A DNA stretch of 63,547 nt from Microvirga arabica (GCF_016811235.1 NZ_JAFBID010000029.1:1-63547); one strand, 5' to 3'. Positions 46,195 to 55,689 are shown, numbered from the stretch's first letter. Numbers and translations are program-made. The notes: generated from the letters alone by a model not told the origin.

Positions 46195-47226
46195 TCATGA
46201 GTCATGGCGCTTCGGGAGAGACCGAAGGAGAGCGACAACCGGCTGGACATGCCCTACCTCGATCCCGTTCCAATTCTTCAGGACAGGCTGGGCCAGCGCC
46301 TCAACCTGAATACGCTCCCCATCGCTCAATGACAGAAGGTGCAGGATAAGGGTCGCCATGACGGTGGCAGACGCTCTCGGCGTGCCATCATCGATCTTCA
46401 GCGCGATACCGTAACCAAGCTCCGGCAAGGTGGCGCAATAGACGCCCTCCGCGCCGGATTTCACGAAAGCGCGCTCTCGAAGGCACTCCATCAGCTTCGT
46501 ATCGAAGCGGTCGGTCCCGGCGACCATGAAGGGATGCTTCGCAACCGCACACCGGATCCGGCCTGCAGCAATCCTGCGTTCGCCAGACAGCCCGTTTCCG
46601 GTGCCGAACCGTGCGAAGCCAAGAGCCAGAGCCGAGAGCGGGATGGCGTAGGTCGGGATCGAGCACCCGTCGGTGCCTCTTTCGGCCTCCGTATGAGGAG
46701 CGCCGGTCAGATCCTCCAGGACGCGCCTGACTGTTTCTTGAACATGGTGCTGCGCCGTCACATAGCCTTTCGGATCTTCGTCCAATCCGCAGGAAAGACA
46801 GATAAATCCCGAATGCTTGCCGGAGCAGTTGTTATGAAGCGCACTCGGTTGCCCGCCAGTTGCCGCTAGAGCCCGGTTGGCTGCCTCACCGCTGGGCCAG
46901 TGCGCTCCGCATTCGAGGCAGGATGCGTCCCGCCCTGCCTTGGCGAGGATGGAGGCGGCCGTCGCCGCATGCTTCTCCTCGCCGGAATGGGACGCACAGG
47001 TTAGGGCGATCTCCTCGTCCGACAGTCCAAAGCGGTCCGAAATCCCACTCTCCACGAGCGGTAAAGCCTGGATCGCCTTGACGGCGGAGCGCGGATAGAC
47101 TCGGCGTTCGACATCACCCAAAGCTAGGACCGGCGCGCCATCGGCATCGACGATCGCCACGCTGCCGCGGTGGCGCGACTCGATCAGACTCCCGCGCGTC
47201 ACCTCAACGAGGAATGGATTGATCAT
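46195..47226 (-). CDS. asparaginase, class 3 (Rhizobium AnsA-like)
   Basis: A 343-residue L-asparaginase II-type (AnsA) protein unrelated to the classical E. coli enzymes. Marks are the SxxK pair in YPRSAVKAIQ, Cys in LECGAHWPSG, and the NNCSGKHSGFICLSCG block. ATG 47226 is chosen (MINPFLVEV); the frame is open to 47325, but that would overlap the dipeptidase gene. It probably hydrolyses asparagine or an asparagine-like amide released from peptides. Confidence 0.9.
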   Translation of the reverse strand: MINPFLVEVTRGSLIESRHRGSVAIVDADGAPVLALGDVERRVYPRSAVKAIQALPLVESGISDRFGLSDEEIALTCASHSGEEKHAATAASILAKAGRDASCLECGAHWPSGEAANRALAATGGQPSALHNNCSGKHSGFICLSCGLDEDPKGYVTAQHHVQETVRRVLEDLTGAPHTEAERGTDGCSIPTYAIPLSALALGFARFGTGNGLSGERRIAAGRIRCAVAKHPFMVAGTDRFDTKLMECLRERAFVKSGAEGVYCATLPELGYGIALKIDDGTPRASATVMATLILHLLSLSDGERIQVEALAQPVLKNWNGIEVGHVQPVVALLRSLPKRHDS

Positions 47227-47278
47227 AGAATATTCCCCCACCCTGTCTGCCGTCGAAATTACTTTTTGGCCGACTGAT

Positions 47279-48322
47279 TTACTCGCCCCAGGTTCGTTCG
47301 AGGACTCTGATCCAGTTCTCTGCACAGATCTTTCGCACCGCTGCGTCGTCGTATCCCCTGCCCTTCAGGAGATCGACAAGGGCCGGGAGGCGGCTGACGT
47401 CGCTCAGGTCGCTCGGAACCGTAGTCCCATCGTAATCGGACCCGAGGCCGACCCGTTCAAGCCCGATCCGGTCGATGAGGTAGTCGATATGGTTCAAGAG
47501 TTCGTCGAGCTTGGTATCCGGGTCCTTGCGGCCATCCGCCCGCATGAACATCGTGCCGAAATTCACGCCGACGAAGCCATCAGAATCCCGGAGCGCATCG
47601 AGCTGGCGATCGGTCAGATTGCGCGAATGCGGCGTCAAGGCATGAACGTTGGAATGGCTAGCCACGAGCGGAGCGTCCGAAAGTGCGGCCACATCCCAAA
47701 AACCCTGCTCGTTGAAATGCGACAGGTCAATGAGAATGCGCAACTTGTTGCAGGCCCGAATCAGTTCTCGTCCCTGATCCGTCAGGCCGGGCCCGATGTC
47801 GGGAGAGGACGGGAAGCGAAACGGCACGCCATGGCCGAAGATGTTTGAGCGACTCCAGACCGGCCCGATGGAGCGCAATCCCGCCTGATACAGCACGTCA
47901 AGCATCTTCAGGTCGGGGTCGATCATCTCGGCCCCTTCGACGTGAAACACCACGGCAAGGGCACCGTCTGTCATGGCCGCACGGATGTCGCGCCCGCTTC
48001 GGCAGATGCGGATGCCGCCTTCGGAAGCTCGTTCCATGCGCACAAGGAGGGAGATCAGCTCATAGGTTGCCGTTTGCGCCTCCGCGAGAGATGGCGGCAG
48101 AGCCTGGGGCTTGCCGTCACTCCCCACCCCATCGGCCGACGATGGGATATAGATCGCAAACAGCCCGCCCGCGAAACCTCCGACCCGCGCGGGGCAAATC
48201 CAGGTGGCCGGATGTCCCTTCTTTCAGGAAGTCAAGTTCGTCTGCCTTATTCCCAGACTTCCAGAGGCGAAGCGGCACATCGTTGTGTCCGTCAAAACCG
48301 GTATGCGGGTTTCAGGTATCAT
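47279..48322 (-). pseudogene. M19 renal-type dipeptidase, two single-base frameshifts
   Basis: The 282-residue open frame from 48127 covers only the C-terminal part of a membrane-dipeptidase homologue (VVFHVEGAEMI; LIDLSHFNEQGFWDV; VGLGSDYDGT). The missing N-terminus lies directly upstream in another frame: FDGHNDVPLRLWKSGNKADE, then HLDLPRA. One missing C in the GCGCGG run near 48180 restores HLDLPRARVGGFAGGLFAIY. One missing T near 48297 restores an ATG start at 48322 (MIPETRIPVFDGHND). The first His-x-Asp zinc ligands are in that N-terminus, so the gene is inactive as written. M19 enzymes cleave dipeptides, including those with a C-terminal D-residue. Confidence 0.82.
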
Positions 48323-48540
48323 GGTTTTTCAACACAATAAGCCAGGAGGCCTCGTCCGGAGAGCATCTCGTGTAGGATCACATGGGCCTCTCGGCCAATT
48401 CAATTTCCGGCAGAAGTGATACCGGACTTGCATAGGAGGCGGACGCGAAGGTTTGCGATGCAAAGGATGCATGAGGCATGCCATTTTCCGAATTTGTCAG
48501 GCAAAACCCGGGCCGTATAGGCTCCTGCCCAGGCAGAGGG
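48323..48540. other. junction region without recognised gene
   Basis: 218 bp between the divergent M19 dipeptidase and the dppD remnant. It must hold the promoter of the dipeptidase/asparaginase genes. It is also the break point where the 5' part of a second dpp operon was lost. Confidence 0.4.
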
Positions 48541-48669
48541 GCTCCGAACACCCTCGCTCAGGCAAAGCACCCCTATACGCGCGGCCTGCTCAACTGCCTG
48601 CCTTCTCTCATCCATCCCAACCCACGTCTGCCGGTCCTCAGCCGCGACGCAGCATGGCTTCAATCATGA
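48541..48669 (+). pseudogene. dppD 3' remnant (peptide ABC ATPase)
   Basis: Only the last 42 codons of a DppD-type ATPase remain (APNTLAQAKHPYTRGLLNCL, then PVLSRDAAWLQS). HPYTRGLL is the hallmark tail motif. The TGA at 48667-48669 overlaps the next gene's ATG (ATGA), the usual dppD-dppF coupling. Walker motifs are gone, so it is non-functional. Confidence 0.75.
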
Positions 48670-49405
48670 TCGACGTTGACAGCTTGCTCGTCCGTTTCGG
48701 CAGCAACGAGGTGGTCAAGGGCGTTTCGTTCCATGTTCCCGCCGGGGGGAGCTTCGGCGTCGTCGGGGAGAGTGGCTCCGGCAAGTCGACCGTCCTTCGT
48801 GCCATCTCCGGCCTGAATGCCGAATGGTCAGGACGCATCGTGATCGAGGGCGAGACCATGAAACCCCGCCGCGACCGCGCGTTCTTCCGGAAGGTGCAGA
48901 TGGTCTTTCAGGACCCCTACGGCTCTCTGCACCCCCGCCTGACCATCGACCGCATCCTGAGCGAGCCCCTGCTCGTGCACGGGATCGGCGAGATCGAAGC
49001 ACGTATCGAGGAGGTTCTGGCCGAAGTCGCGTTGCCGAGTACCGTGCGCTTCCGCTATCCGCATCAGCTCTCCGGCGGCCAGCGTCAGCGCGTCGCGATC
49101 GCGAGGGCGCTGATCGCCGAGCCGGAAATCCTGCTTCTCGACGAACCGACCAGCGCCCTCGATGTGTCGGTCCAGGCGGAAATCCTGAATCTCCTCGCCG
49201 ATCTCCGGGAGAGGCGCCGCCTGACCTATGTCCTCGTGAGCCATAACCTTGCCGTCGTCACGCATCTCTGCCCGCAGGTCGGCGTCATGATCAGCGGCGA
49301 AATGGTCGAGCAGCTGAGCGCAGAAGACCTGAGCGCCGCTAGGATCCATCACCGCACACGTCGCAGCTGCGCGCGCTCAGCGTCGATCTCGAAGAGGTCG
49401 CGTGA
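48666..49405 (+). pseudogene. dppF: peptide ABC ATPase (DppF-type), one frameshift near the 3' end
   Basis: A DppF-like ATPase beginning at ATG 48666. Walker A is [11 protein letters not shown], the signature LSGGQRQRVAIARA and Walker B ILLLDEPTSALD. Near 49350, one missing C (CACCGCAC for CACCCGCAC) throws the last 15 or so codons out of frame. Restored, the tail reads HTSQLRALSVDLEEVA and stops at 49403-49405. As sequenced, the frame instead runs in-phase into the peptidase gene to give an 841-residue open frame. That apparent fusion is an artefact of the shift. All catalytic motifs are upstream and intact. Confidence 0.85.
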
Positions 49406-49454
49406 GCCCGCTTCTTGCGTACGCCATCCCTCTCTTTCGGTTCAGGATATAATC

Positions 49455-50978
49455 ATGTCTTTTGCTTTGTTCGAATTGCACTGGTCATCGGCCGCGGAAA
49501 CGGCGGCGAAGATCGCGGATGCCTGGAGGCAGGAGGCTGGCCCCGGCGGCGCGATCGTGATCTTCGACGAGAACGACATCCGGGTGGAATCCTGCGGCGG
49601 CCTAGAAAGTCTCGCCACAGGCGTTCCGTTCTCGGCCCACAGCGTGGTGCGCTACGCATCGATCACCAAGCACATCTTCGCCGCCATGGCCCTGCGCCAT
49701 GACGACAAGATCGGTCTTGACGATCGACTGGGCTCCCACCTGCCGGGCCTGCGCGGTTCCATGGCGGATGTGACCGTCGGACGTGCCCTTGACATGACGG
49801 GCGGACTGCCCGATGTGCGCGACACGCTCTCGCTCCTGGGGCTTTCCGTTCACACCGCAACGGAGGCGCAGCCGATACTGGACTTTCTTGACAGCCTCGG
49901 AGAGCTGAATTTCCCGGCAGGTCAGGAGATTTCCTATTCCAACACGGGCTACCGCCTCATTGAGGCCGCTCTGAAGAATAAAGGCGTGCTGTTCGACGAG
50001 ATGGTGCAGGAGCGGATCTCCCGTCCCCTCGGAATCGCCTTTCATGCTCCCGAATCGTGGTTCGACCCCGTGCCCGGCTTGGTTCCGGGTTATTGGCGCT
50101 CCGAACATGGCTGGCAGCTCGGAAATGCCGGACTGCATCTCTCGGCGTCCGGCAGCCTGACCGGGAGCGCGCGCGATCTTACGATCTGGCTGCAGGCGCT
50201 CCTGGGCAACAGAGGCCCCGACGCAGGCTGGCTCGAGCGCCTCGCTGCCCCCCGGTACCTTACGGCTGGACGGCCAACCCAGTACGGGCTCGGCCTCGCC
50301 TGGTCGCAGATTGGCGGCAATCGTCTGGTCGGGCATGGCGGCGCCCATGCAGGCTACAAGAACTACTTCCTTATCGACCCGCAGCGTCGGGCAGGCGTTG
50401 CGGTCGTCTCAAATCGCGAGGACACACTACCCTCAGGGCTAGCCCTCCAGGTGATGGCGGCGCTGCTCGGGGAGGCCCTTCCCGCGCGCAGCACGCGCAT
50501 TCCCGATGGACTTTATGCGACCGAGGAGGGACCGTTCTGGCTCGAGATGAAGGATGGCGCCGCGACATTCCTTGGAGCCGGAGAGACCCTCTATGAGGGC
50601 GAGGATGGATGGTCCGTTTCCCTTTCGGCTCACATGCCGATGCGCCTGCGCTGGACGGGCGGGGCTGTCGAGGGCGAGATCGGCCATGCCGCGCACCGCT
50701 TCGCCCTTGTCCGGCCCGACGATTGCCTGTCGCGTGTTCAAGGGCATTGGGTGTGCCCGGCCTATCACTCGGACTTTGAGATCAGGGGCGACAGGCTTGA
50801 GATGGGCATCGGTCCAGCCCGGACGAGCGCGCCACTCTCATCTCTGGGCAGCAACCGGCTTCTCATGGACGGCAAGGACGGCCCCTGGACGAAACGCTCC
50901 AGCCTCGTCTTCAAGGGCAACCGTGTGGGGCTGTTCCTGAACCGCAGCCGCGTGATCCAGTTCGAACGGGCAGCCTGA
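49455..50978 (+). CDS. S12-family D-aminopeptidase (beta-lactamase fold, DAP-like)
   Basis: A 507-residue serine hydrolase. The catalytic SxxK is SITK (Ser69-Lys72), the YxN motif is ISYSNTGY near residue 160 and the HxG motif is GHGGAHAGY near 297. Two C-terminal beta-domains follow, and the length fits Ochrobactrum D-aminopeptidase DAP (about 520). DAP frees N-terminal D-residues from peptides and amides. ATG 49455 is weakly preceded by CAGGATA. It is 49 bp after the restored dppF stop and is probably co-transcribed with it. Confidence 0.88.
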   Translation: MSFALFELHWSSAAETAAKIADAWRQEAGPGGAIVIFDENDIRVESCGGLESLATGVPFSAHSVVRYASITKHIFAAMALRHDDKIGLDDRLGSHLPGLRGSMADVTVGRALDMTGGLPDVRDTLSLLGLSVHTATEAQPILDFLDSLGELNFPAGQEISYSNTGYRLIEAALKNKGVLFDEMVQERISRPLGIAFHAPESWFDPVPGLVPGYWRSEHGWQLGNAGLHLSASGSLTGSARDLTIWLQALLGNRGPDAGWLERLAAPRYLTAGRPTQYGLGLAWSQIGGNRLVGHGGAHAGYKNYFLIDPQRRAGVAVVSNREDTLPSGLALQVMAALLGEALPARSTRIPDGLYATEEGPFWLEMKDGAATFLGAGETLYEGEDGWSVSLSAHMPMRLRWTGGAVEGEIGHAAHRFALVRPDDCLSRVQGHWVCPAYHSDFEIRGDRLEMGIGPARTSAPLSSLGSNRLLMDGKDGPWTKRSSLVFKGNRVGLFLNRSRVIQFERAA

Positions 50979-51025
50979 AGAAGGGGGATCTCTTCGGCCG
51001 GGCCGCGGAGACCTCCCTTCCTGAT

Positions 51026-51880
51026 TCACCGCGAGGTGGTGCGCGCGAAGTCGATATAGATCTCCCGCAGACGCTTTGCGACCGGACCCGGCTTGCCGTC
51101 GCCCACCGGAGTGCCATCGATCGTCACCACGGACTGCAGGAAGCTCGAAGCGCTGGTGATGAAGGATTCCTTGGCGGCCCGCGCCTCCTCAACGGAGAAA
51201 GCCCTCTCCTCGATGCGGATCTGGCGCTCCTCGGCCAGGGCGATCAGGGCCTTGCGCGTGCAGCCCGGCAGAATGGCGTTGGAATTGGGCCGCGTGACGA
51301 TCACATCATCTCGGGTCACGATGAAGGCGGTCGACGAGCCACCTTCCGTGATCAGCCCATCCTCAACCATCCAGGCTTCCTGACAGCCGGCTTCCGCCGC
51401 AGCCTGCTTGGCGAGAACCTGAGCCAGGAGAGCCACGCTCTTGATGTCGCGCCGGGCCCAGCGAATATCAGGCAGGGTTTTCACCGCAATGCCGTTCTGG
51501 GCTGCCGGAGAATCGACGATGTTCTTGACCTGGGTGAACATAACGAGGCTCGGCTTCACACCCTTCGGAAAGGCGAAGTCTCGGTCGGCCGCGCCACGGG
51601 TTACCTGCAGATAGACCACCCCTTCGACGAGATCATTGCGGGCGATGAGTTCCTTCTGGATTTCCTCGATGCGCTCCAGGGTCTCCGGCAGAAGAAGGGC
51701 AATCTCCCTGACGGAGCGGGCCAGCCGGATGAGATGCGCCTCGTTGTCGACGAGCTTGCCATCGAGCACCGCTGAAACCTCGTAGATCCCGTCAGCGAAT
51801 AGGAACCCGCGATCGAGGATCGATATGCGGGCCTCGTCGAGTGGCAGGAACTCTCCATTCACATAGGCAATGCGGCTCAA
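51026..51880 (-). CDS. D-amino-acid aminotransferase
   Basis: A 284-residue fold-type IV PLP aminotransferase. Marks are RGFLFADGIYEV near residue 25, the PLP lysine in RRDIKSVALL (Lys147), and EGGSSTAF near 190. D-alanine aminotransferases share this pattern. The start is TTG 51880, chosen because GAGGAGA precedes it by 9 bp. It would convert D-residues freed by the two D-aminopeptidases into 2-oxo acids. It is convergent with the S12 peptidase and divergent from the LysR gene. Confidence 0.92.
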   Translation of the reverse strand: MSRIAYVNGEFLPLDEARISILDRGFLFADGIYEVSAVLDGKLVDNEAHLIRLARSVREIALLLPETLERIEEIQKELIARNDLVEGVVYLQVTRGAADRDFAFPKGVKPSLVMFTQVKNIVDSPAAQNGIAVKTLPDIRWARRDIKSVALLAQVLAKQAAAEAGCQEAWMVEDGLITEGGSSTAFIVTRDDVIVTRPNSNAILPGCTRKALIALAEERQIRIEERAFSVEEARAAKESFITSASSFLQSVVTIDGTPVGDGKPGPVAKRLREIYIDFARTTSR

Positions 51881-52264
51881 GTTCGCCGTCTCCTCACTTT
51901 TACCAAGTCAACCCGGTTCCGAGTTGTGCTCACACAGATAATGTCCGCCTCTTCGTAAAGGCGCTGACCACTCCCCTTTGAAAGCGGAGAGGCTTTGTCG
52001 CGAGGATCTTTAAGGATTGCTTCCGACTTTGCCCAATTCGTATTGCGAACTACTTCATGCGGGTCCCGCATAGGCTCAAGGTCGTCAGTTTACAACGTTT
52101 CGATTGCCGCCGGAGTCTGTCGCGTTTGCAAGCCAGTTCGACTTAGGTAGTGTGCGGGGCTCATCAGGACCGTCCGTCGCAGCTGGCAGCCAGCTCCGCC
52201 GGGAAACGTCACGGACTGGCCTGGTGAACCGTGAGGCACCCATCGTCCGCACTCGGAGTAAGGC
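51881..52264. other. divergent promoter region between D-aminotransferase and lysR
   Basis: 384 bp with no recognised gene. It should hold the two divergent promoters and a LysR-type binding site, but I could not pick a clear T-N11-A site. Confidence 0.4.
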
Positions 52265-53158
52265 ATGGAAATCAAGTGGCTAGAGGACTTCATCAGCCTT
52301 GCGAGCACCTTGAGCTTCTCGCGGGCGGCTGAAGAGCGCCACGTCACGCAATCCGCCTTCAGCCGGCGCATCAAGCAGCTCGAAACCTGGATGGGCGTTC
52401 CCCTGGTCGACCGCGCCACTTTTCCGGCTCATCTCACTCAGGCGGGGCAGGACTTCCTTCCGGTCGCGCAGGAGGTTGTCGCCAATCTCTACCGGACGCG
52501 CAATGACGTTCGAGGAAGCCAGGGCATCAAAGCCAACACGCTCAGTTTTGCAGCGCTCCACACCCTCTCGATCACGTTTTTCCCGCGCTGGCTCCAGGGC
52601 ATCGAGCCGCGGTTCGGCGCACTCTCGACACGCCTGAGCGCCGACAACAGCAGCATGGAGGGTTTCATAAACTCGCTCACGGAGGGGGAAAGCGACTTCC
52701 TACTCATCTATGCCCACCCTGCCGTACCGATCATGATTGATGAGGCGCGATTTGCCTACAAAACCTTGGGCCGGGAGAACATCATTCCCGTATCAGCACC
52801 GGATCCGGAAGGCCGCGCCCTCCACCGGATCGAGGAGGGCAGCAAACCGGTCCGCTACCTAGCCTATGGCCCAGGCGCCTTCTTCGGACACGCGCTGACG
52901 AGTCTGTTCGAGCAACGTCCGCTGGAACGTACCACGATCTACGAGAACACCATGTCCGAGGGCTTGAAGGCCATGGCCCTCGCTGGTTGGGGTCTTGCCT
53001 GGATTCCAGAGAGCATCATCGTGGACGACTTGGCTGCCAAGCGCATCGTGCGAGCCGGAGATCCATCTTGGGATCTAAGTGTCGATGTTCGTCTTTACCG
53101 CTTTCTTGCGAATGACCGCCCGATCGTCAGACGCTTTTGGAACCTGCTCGAAGCCTGA
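52265..53158 (+). CDS. LysR-family transcriptional regulator
   Basis: A 297-residue LysR regulator. The N-terminal HTH reads LSFSRAAEERHVTQSAFSRR, followed by LETWMGVPLVDR, and a C-terminal substrate-binding domain follows. The ATG 52265 lies after AGTAAGG. It is divergent from the D-aminotransferase gene and so likely controls D-amino-acid use in this section. Confidence 0.92.
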   Translation: MEIKWLEDFISLASTLSFSRAAEERHVTQSAFSRRIKQLETWMGVPLVDRATFPAHLTQAGQDFLPVAQEVVANLYRTRNDVRGSQGIKANTLSFAALHTLSITFFPRWLQGIEPRFGALSTRLSADNSSMEGFINSLTEGESDFLLIYAHPAVPIMIDEARFAYKTLGRENIIPVSAPDPEGRALHRIEEGSKPVRYLAYGPGAFFGHALTSLFEQRPLERTTIYENTMSEGLKAMALAGWGLAWIPESIIVDDLAAKRIVRAGDPSWDLSVDVRLYRFLANDRPIVRRFWNLLEA

Positions 53159-53787
53159 TCGTCCGACAAACAGCAATCCGCAGTAACGATGGCCGACTTT
53201 GTTTATCCAATAAAACTGCCAGATAGATCCAAACGATCATAATACTGCTTTACCAAGGTACTGTCCGGTCTGGGTCAAACTGAGAAATCCCATACCTTTC
53301 ATGAATTTCCGCTCACGACATGTAAGCAGCCCTTGTGGCAAGGACAGTATTCTGACAACTCGCCCTCTCCGCGGTCAATCAGCTCACGGGCGATCGCCCG
53401 TGAGCTGCGTCGGGCAGGCCTGAAGGATTCGTCCTGAGACGACCTCTCGGTGACAGTTCGCGCAGAGATGGCCGAGCCCGTCCTGGCAGCTCTGGCGGCC
53501 GCCGCCCCGATGGCAGCACGGCCTGACATTCCGGACGACCTTGACGACGCGCTCAAGTTCAGTGCCTGCCTGAAGCCTGGGTCGAGCGAATCCTGCTTGC
53601 ACGCCTCAGTGATAGAGAATCTGTGATTGGGCTGTTGGGTCGCCCGCGTCGTGTCGTCAATCTCGCCATTGACGATGTTTAGACTTGGACCAAGCCCAAT
53701 CGAAAAATCAATGAGACTTGCTCTTGAGGGACGCTCATCGCGTTTCTGGACAAGCATGGCGCTCTGGTGACCTATGCGGGCGAGTGG
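53159..53787. other. gap with a perfect palindrome and no recognised gene
   Basis: About 630 bp with no convincing gene. Apart from the 28-bp palindrome at 53380-53407, I see nothing. It is probably decayed DNA. Confidence 0.5.
53380..53407. repeat. perfect 28-bp palindrome
   Basis: Arms CAGCTCACGGGCGA and TCGCCCGTGAGCTG are exact complements with no spacer. It would fold as a 14-bp hairpin in RNA or a cruciform in DNA. No T-run follows, so it is not a classical terminator. It lies in decayed DNA after the lysR gene. Confidence 0.85.
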
Positions 53788-53943
53788 CTAATCACGCTCG
53801 CTGACGATGGGGCTACCCATGCCAGCACGAGGCCTTGCCTCAGAACAGGTCTGCCTGAGGGCGGCGAAGGCCTTCCAGACGTCAGGGTAGACCTGTGCGA
53901 CGCTGCTGGCGCTGGAGGGCAGGCTCTCGGGTGCTTCCTCCAT
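53788..53943 (-). pseudogene. carboxymuconolactone decarboxylase-like remnant
   Basis: A 51-codon minus-strand frame starting at ATG 53943, with AGGAGAAG upstream, contains VYPDVWKAFAALRQTCSEAR, which resembles the N-terminus of carboxymuconolactone decarboxylase / AhpD-like proteins. The usual catalytic ExxCxxC-H part is missing. It is probably the 5' stump of a lost gene. Confidence 0.5.
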
Positions 53944-54061
53944 GAGCTTCTCCTGAGCGATTGGCATCGTGTGCCCTCACCAGCTAGAGTCCGGCACTGT
54001 TTCGCCGATCGCTATGTTTCCAGTCCATCGCCTTAAGCCTTGTGAGCTTGCTTCGCGCCCA

Positions 54062-54898
54062 ATGAGCCTAGAGCAGTCATCAACGTCTCCCAAGGTACTG
54101 CCTCTGACCAGCTTCGCTTGTCGTGACGGGCGGGAGAGCCTCGTGTTCGGCGAGCGGGCGGACGGCACTATGGCTCACATCTCAGAGGTCTCGTCCGGTC
54201 TTGAGTGCAGCTGCATCTGCCCAGGATGCGGCACCCCTCTCGTGGCCCGCAAGGGTGGTAAGCAAGACCATCACTTCGGGCACTATGGGGTTGAGGATAG
54301 TCGGCCCTGCCAGACCGGGCCGGAAACGGCTCTGCACAAGTTTGCCAAGGAGGTGCTCGCCCGCCGGCTTGAGCTCGAGCTCCCGCCCTTGGTGGTTGGC
54401 GAGGGTCCAGGCAAATGGGTCGGATACCCAGGAGGGATTTTCCGCTTCGATGCTGCCCTCCTGGAGAGCAGGCTCGGAGCGATCGTTCCCGATGTGATTG
54501 TCCGCAAGGGTGAGCGTCCCCTCCTGGTCGAGTTTCTGGTCACGCATGCCTGTGATGAGGCGAAGATCGCCAGGATTGCGGCCATGGATGTGGCCGCCAT
54601 CGAGATTGACTTGTCCGGATTGCCTCGGGACACCTCCCGCGCGGACCTCGAAGAGGCCATCCTCACCGTGGCTCCCCGGAAATGGCTGCACAACCCCAAG
54701 GTCCGCGCGGCCCAAGCCGAGTGGGAGAGACGAGCCTGTGAGCGCGATCAGGTCCTGGCCCGGGCAGCCGCTCCCTTACGGAAAGCCTACTTGGCAGCCT
54801 GTGCGGAGGTCCGCTCCATGCGGACTACCTGCGTGGCGTACGACCGGATCGCCGGCCGTCACTTGGCTCATACCGTGGGCACCGTTGCAGTAACTTGA
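54062..54898 (+). CDS. CoiA-like nuclease-domain protein, 3' end replaced by IS6 sequence
   Basis: A 278-residue protein starting at ATG 54062 (MSLEQSSTSPKVLPLTSFAC); the frame is open further upstream without support. It has a CoiA-type zinc segment (CICPGCGTPLVARKGGKQDH, then HFGHYG) followed by a PD-(D/E)xK nuclease core (VPDVIV, then LLVEFLVTHACDEAKI). CoiA-like proteins take part in competence or single-stranded DNA handling. The last residues VGTVAVT are encoded by the left inverted repeat of the neighbouring IS6 element, so the original C-terminus has been cut off. Whether it still works is unknown. Confidence 0.75.
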   Translation: MSLEQSSTSPKVLPLTSFACRDGRESLVFGERADGTMAHISEVSSGLECSCICPGCGTPLVARKGGKQDHHFGHYGVEDSRPCQTGPETALHKFAKEVLARRLELELPPLVVGEGPGKWVGYPGGIFRFDAALLESRLGAIVPDVIVRKGERPLLVEFLVTHACDEAKIARIAAMDVAAIEIDLSGLPRDTSRADLEEAILTVAPRKWLHNPKVRAAQAEWERRACERDQVLARAAAPLRKAYLAACAEVRSMRTTCVAYDRIAGRHLAHTVGTVAVT

Positions 54899-55689
54899 AA
54901 CTTCAAACCGAACCCCGTCGATCAGATCATTCAGGGTGCTAGACCGAAGAGCTGATTGACGAGACGAACTTCGCCTGTCGCCTGACGTTTTCGCTGGATC
55001 CAGTGACCGCGGCGGATCATGCGCATGGTTTCGAAGCCCATGAGGGTCACGGCGGCGGTTTTCATCGTCTGGAAGCCTCGCGTCGGCCGGATCATCCGCT
55101 TGAGCGCGCCGTGATCCGCCTCAATGATGTTATTCATATATTTCGAGGTGCGATGTTCGACATCCTGCGGCAGCAGCCCTTCGTCCTGCAAGCGTCGGAT
55201 GGCCTTCGGATAGGATGCCAGTTTGTCGGTCGTGATGGATGAGGGAGGATAGTCGCTCACCACCCTCAGGGCTTTGCGCAGGAAGCGATACGCCGCTCCG
55301 GTATCTCGCCGGCCGGACAGCATGGAGGCAATCAGACGACCACGTTTGTCGACCGCTCGAAACAAGTACAACCAGCGCCCGCCCACTCGCACATAGGTCT
55401 CATCCACGCGCCATGAGCCTGATCGATGTCCCTGGTAGGGTCGCACCCGCTTCTCAAGCTCTGGGGCATAGCGTTGAACCCAGCGGAAGATGGTAGATGG
55501 GTCGACGGCGACATGACGTTCCTGCATCATTTCGGCCAGATCACGATAGCTGATCCCGTACTTGCAGTACCAGCGCACGCACAGCAGGATGATCTCGACT
55601 GGAAAACGGCGGCGCTTGAACAGGGACAACGGAGCGGCTCCTTAGATGGCCGCCATCTTGTAAACCGCCAGGGTTAATGCAACGGAGCC
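54878..55689. mobile_element. IS6-family insertion sequence
   Basis: An 812-bp element with 17-bp imperfect terminal inverted repeats, GGCACCGTTGCAGTAAC (54878-54894) and GGCTCCGTTGCATTAAC (complement, 55673-55689), like IS26-type ends GGCACTGTTGCA. The 8-bp flanks ATACCGTG and ACGCAGAG do not match, so no target duplication remains. That suggests recombination or cointegrate resolution after insertion. Confidence 0.85.
54931..55629 (-). CDS. IS6-family transposase
   Basis: A 232-residue DDE transposase. The order is an HTH (GISYRDLAEMMQERHVAVDP), then catalytic Asp in WRVDETYVRV, Asp in ITTDKLAS and Glu in NIIEADHGALKR. The full length is typical and no frameshift is seen, so it may be active. 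It transposes by a replicative or conservative IS26-like route. Confidence 0.95.
   Translation of the reverse strand: MSLFKRRRFPVEIILLCVRWYCKYGISYRDLAEMMQERHVAVDPSTIFRWVQRYAPELEKRVRPYQGHRSGSWRVDETYVRVGGRWLYLFRAVDKRGRLIASMLSGRRDTGAAYRFLRKALRVVSDYPPSSITTDKLASYPKAIRRLQDEGLLPQDVEHRTSKYMNNIIEADHGALKRMIRPTRGFQTMKTAAVTLMGFETMRMIRRGHWIQRKRQATGEVRLVNQLFGLAP

Noticed and set aside
48453..50978. An 841-codon open frame joining an ABC ATPase to a D-aminopeptidase, apparently a novel fusion
   Set aside because: The proper end of the ATPase is found one frame away (HTSQLRALSVDLEEVA then stop) and one missing C accounts for the join. The region before 48666 is in another frame the remnant of dppD.
51877..52071. 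A 64-codon minus-strand frame upstream of the D-aminotransferase
   Set aside because: No family, no good ribosome site, and it lies in the expected promoter region.
53299..53757. A 152-codon minus-strand frame across the palindrome
   Set aside because: Low-complexity Arg/Ser/Ala composition and no recognised motif; nearby DNA is decayed.
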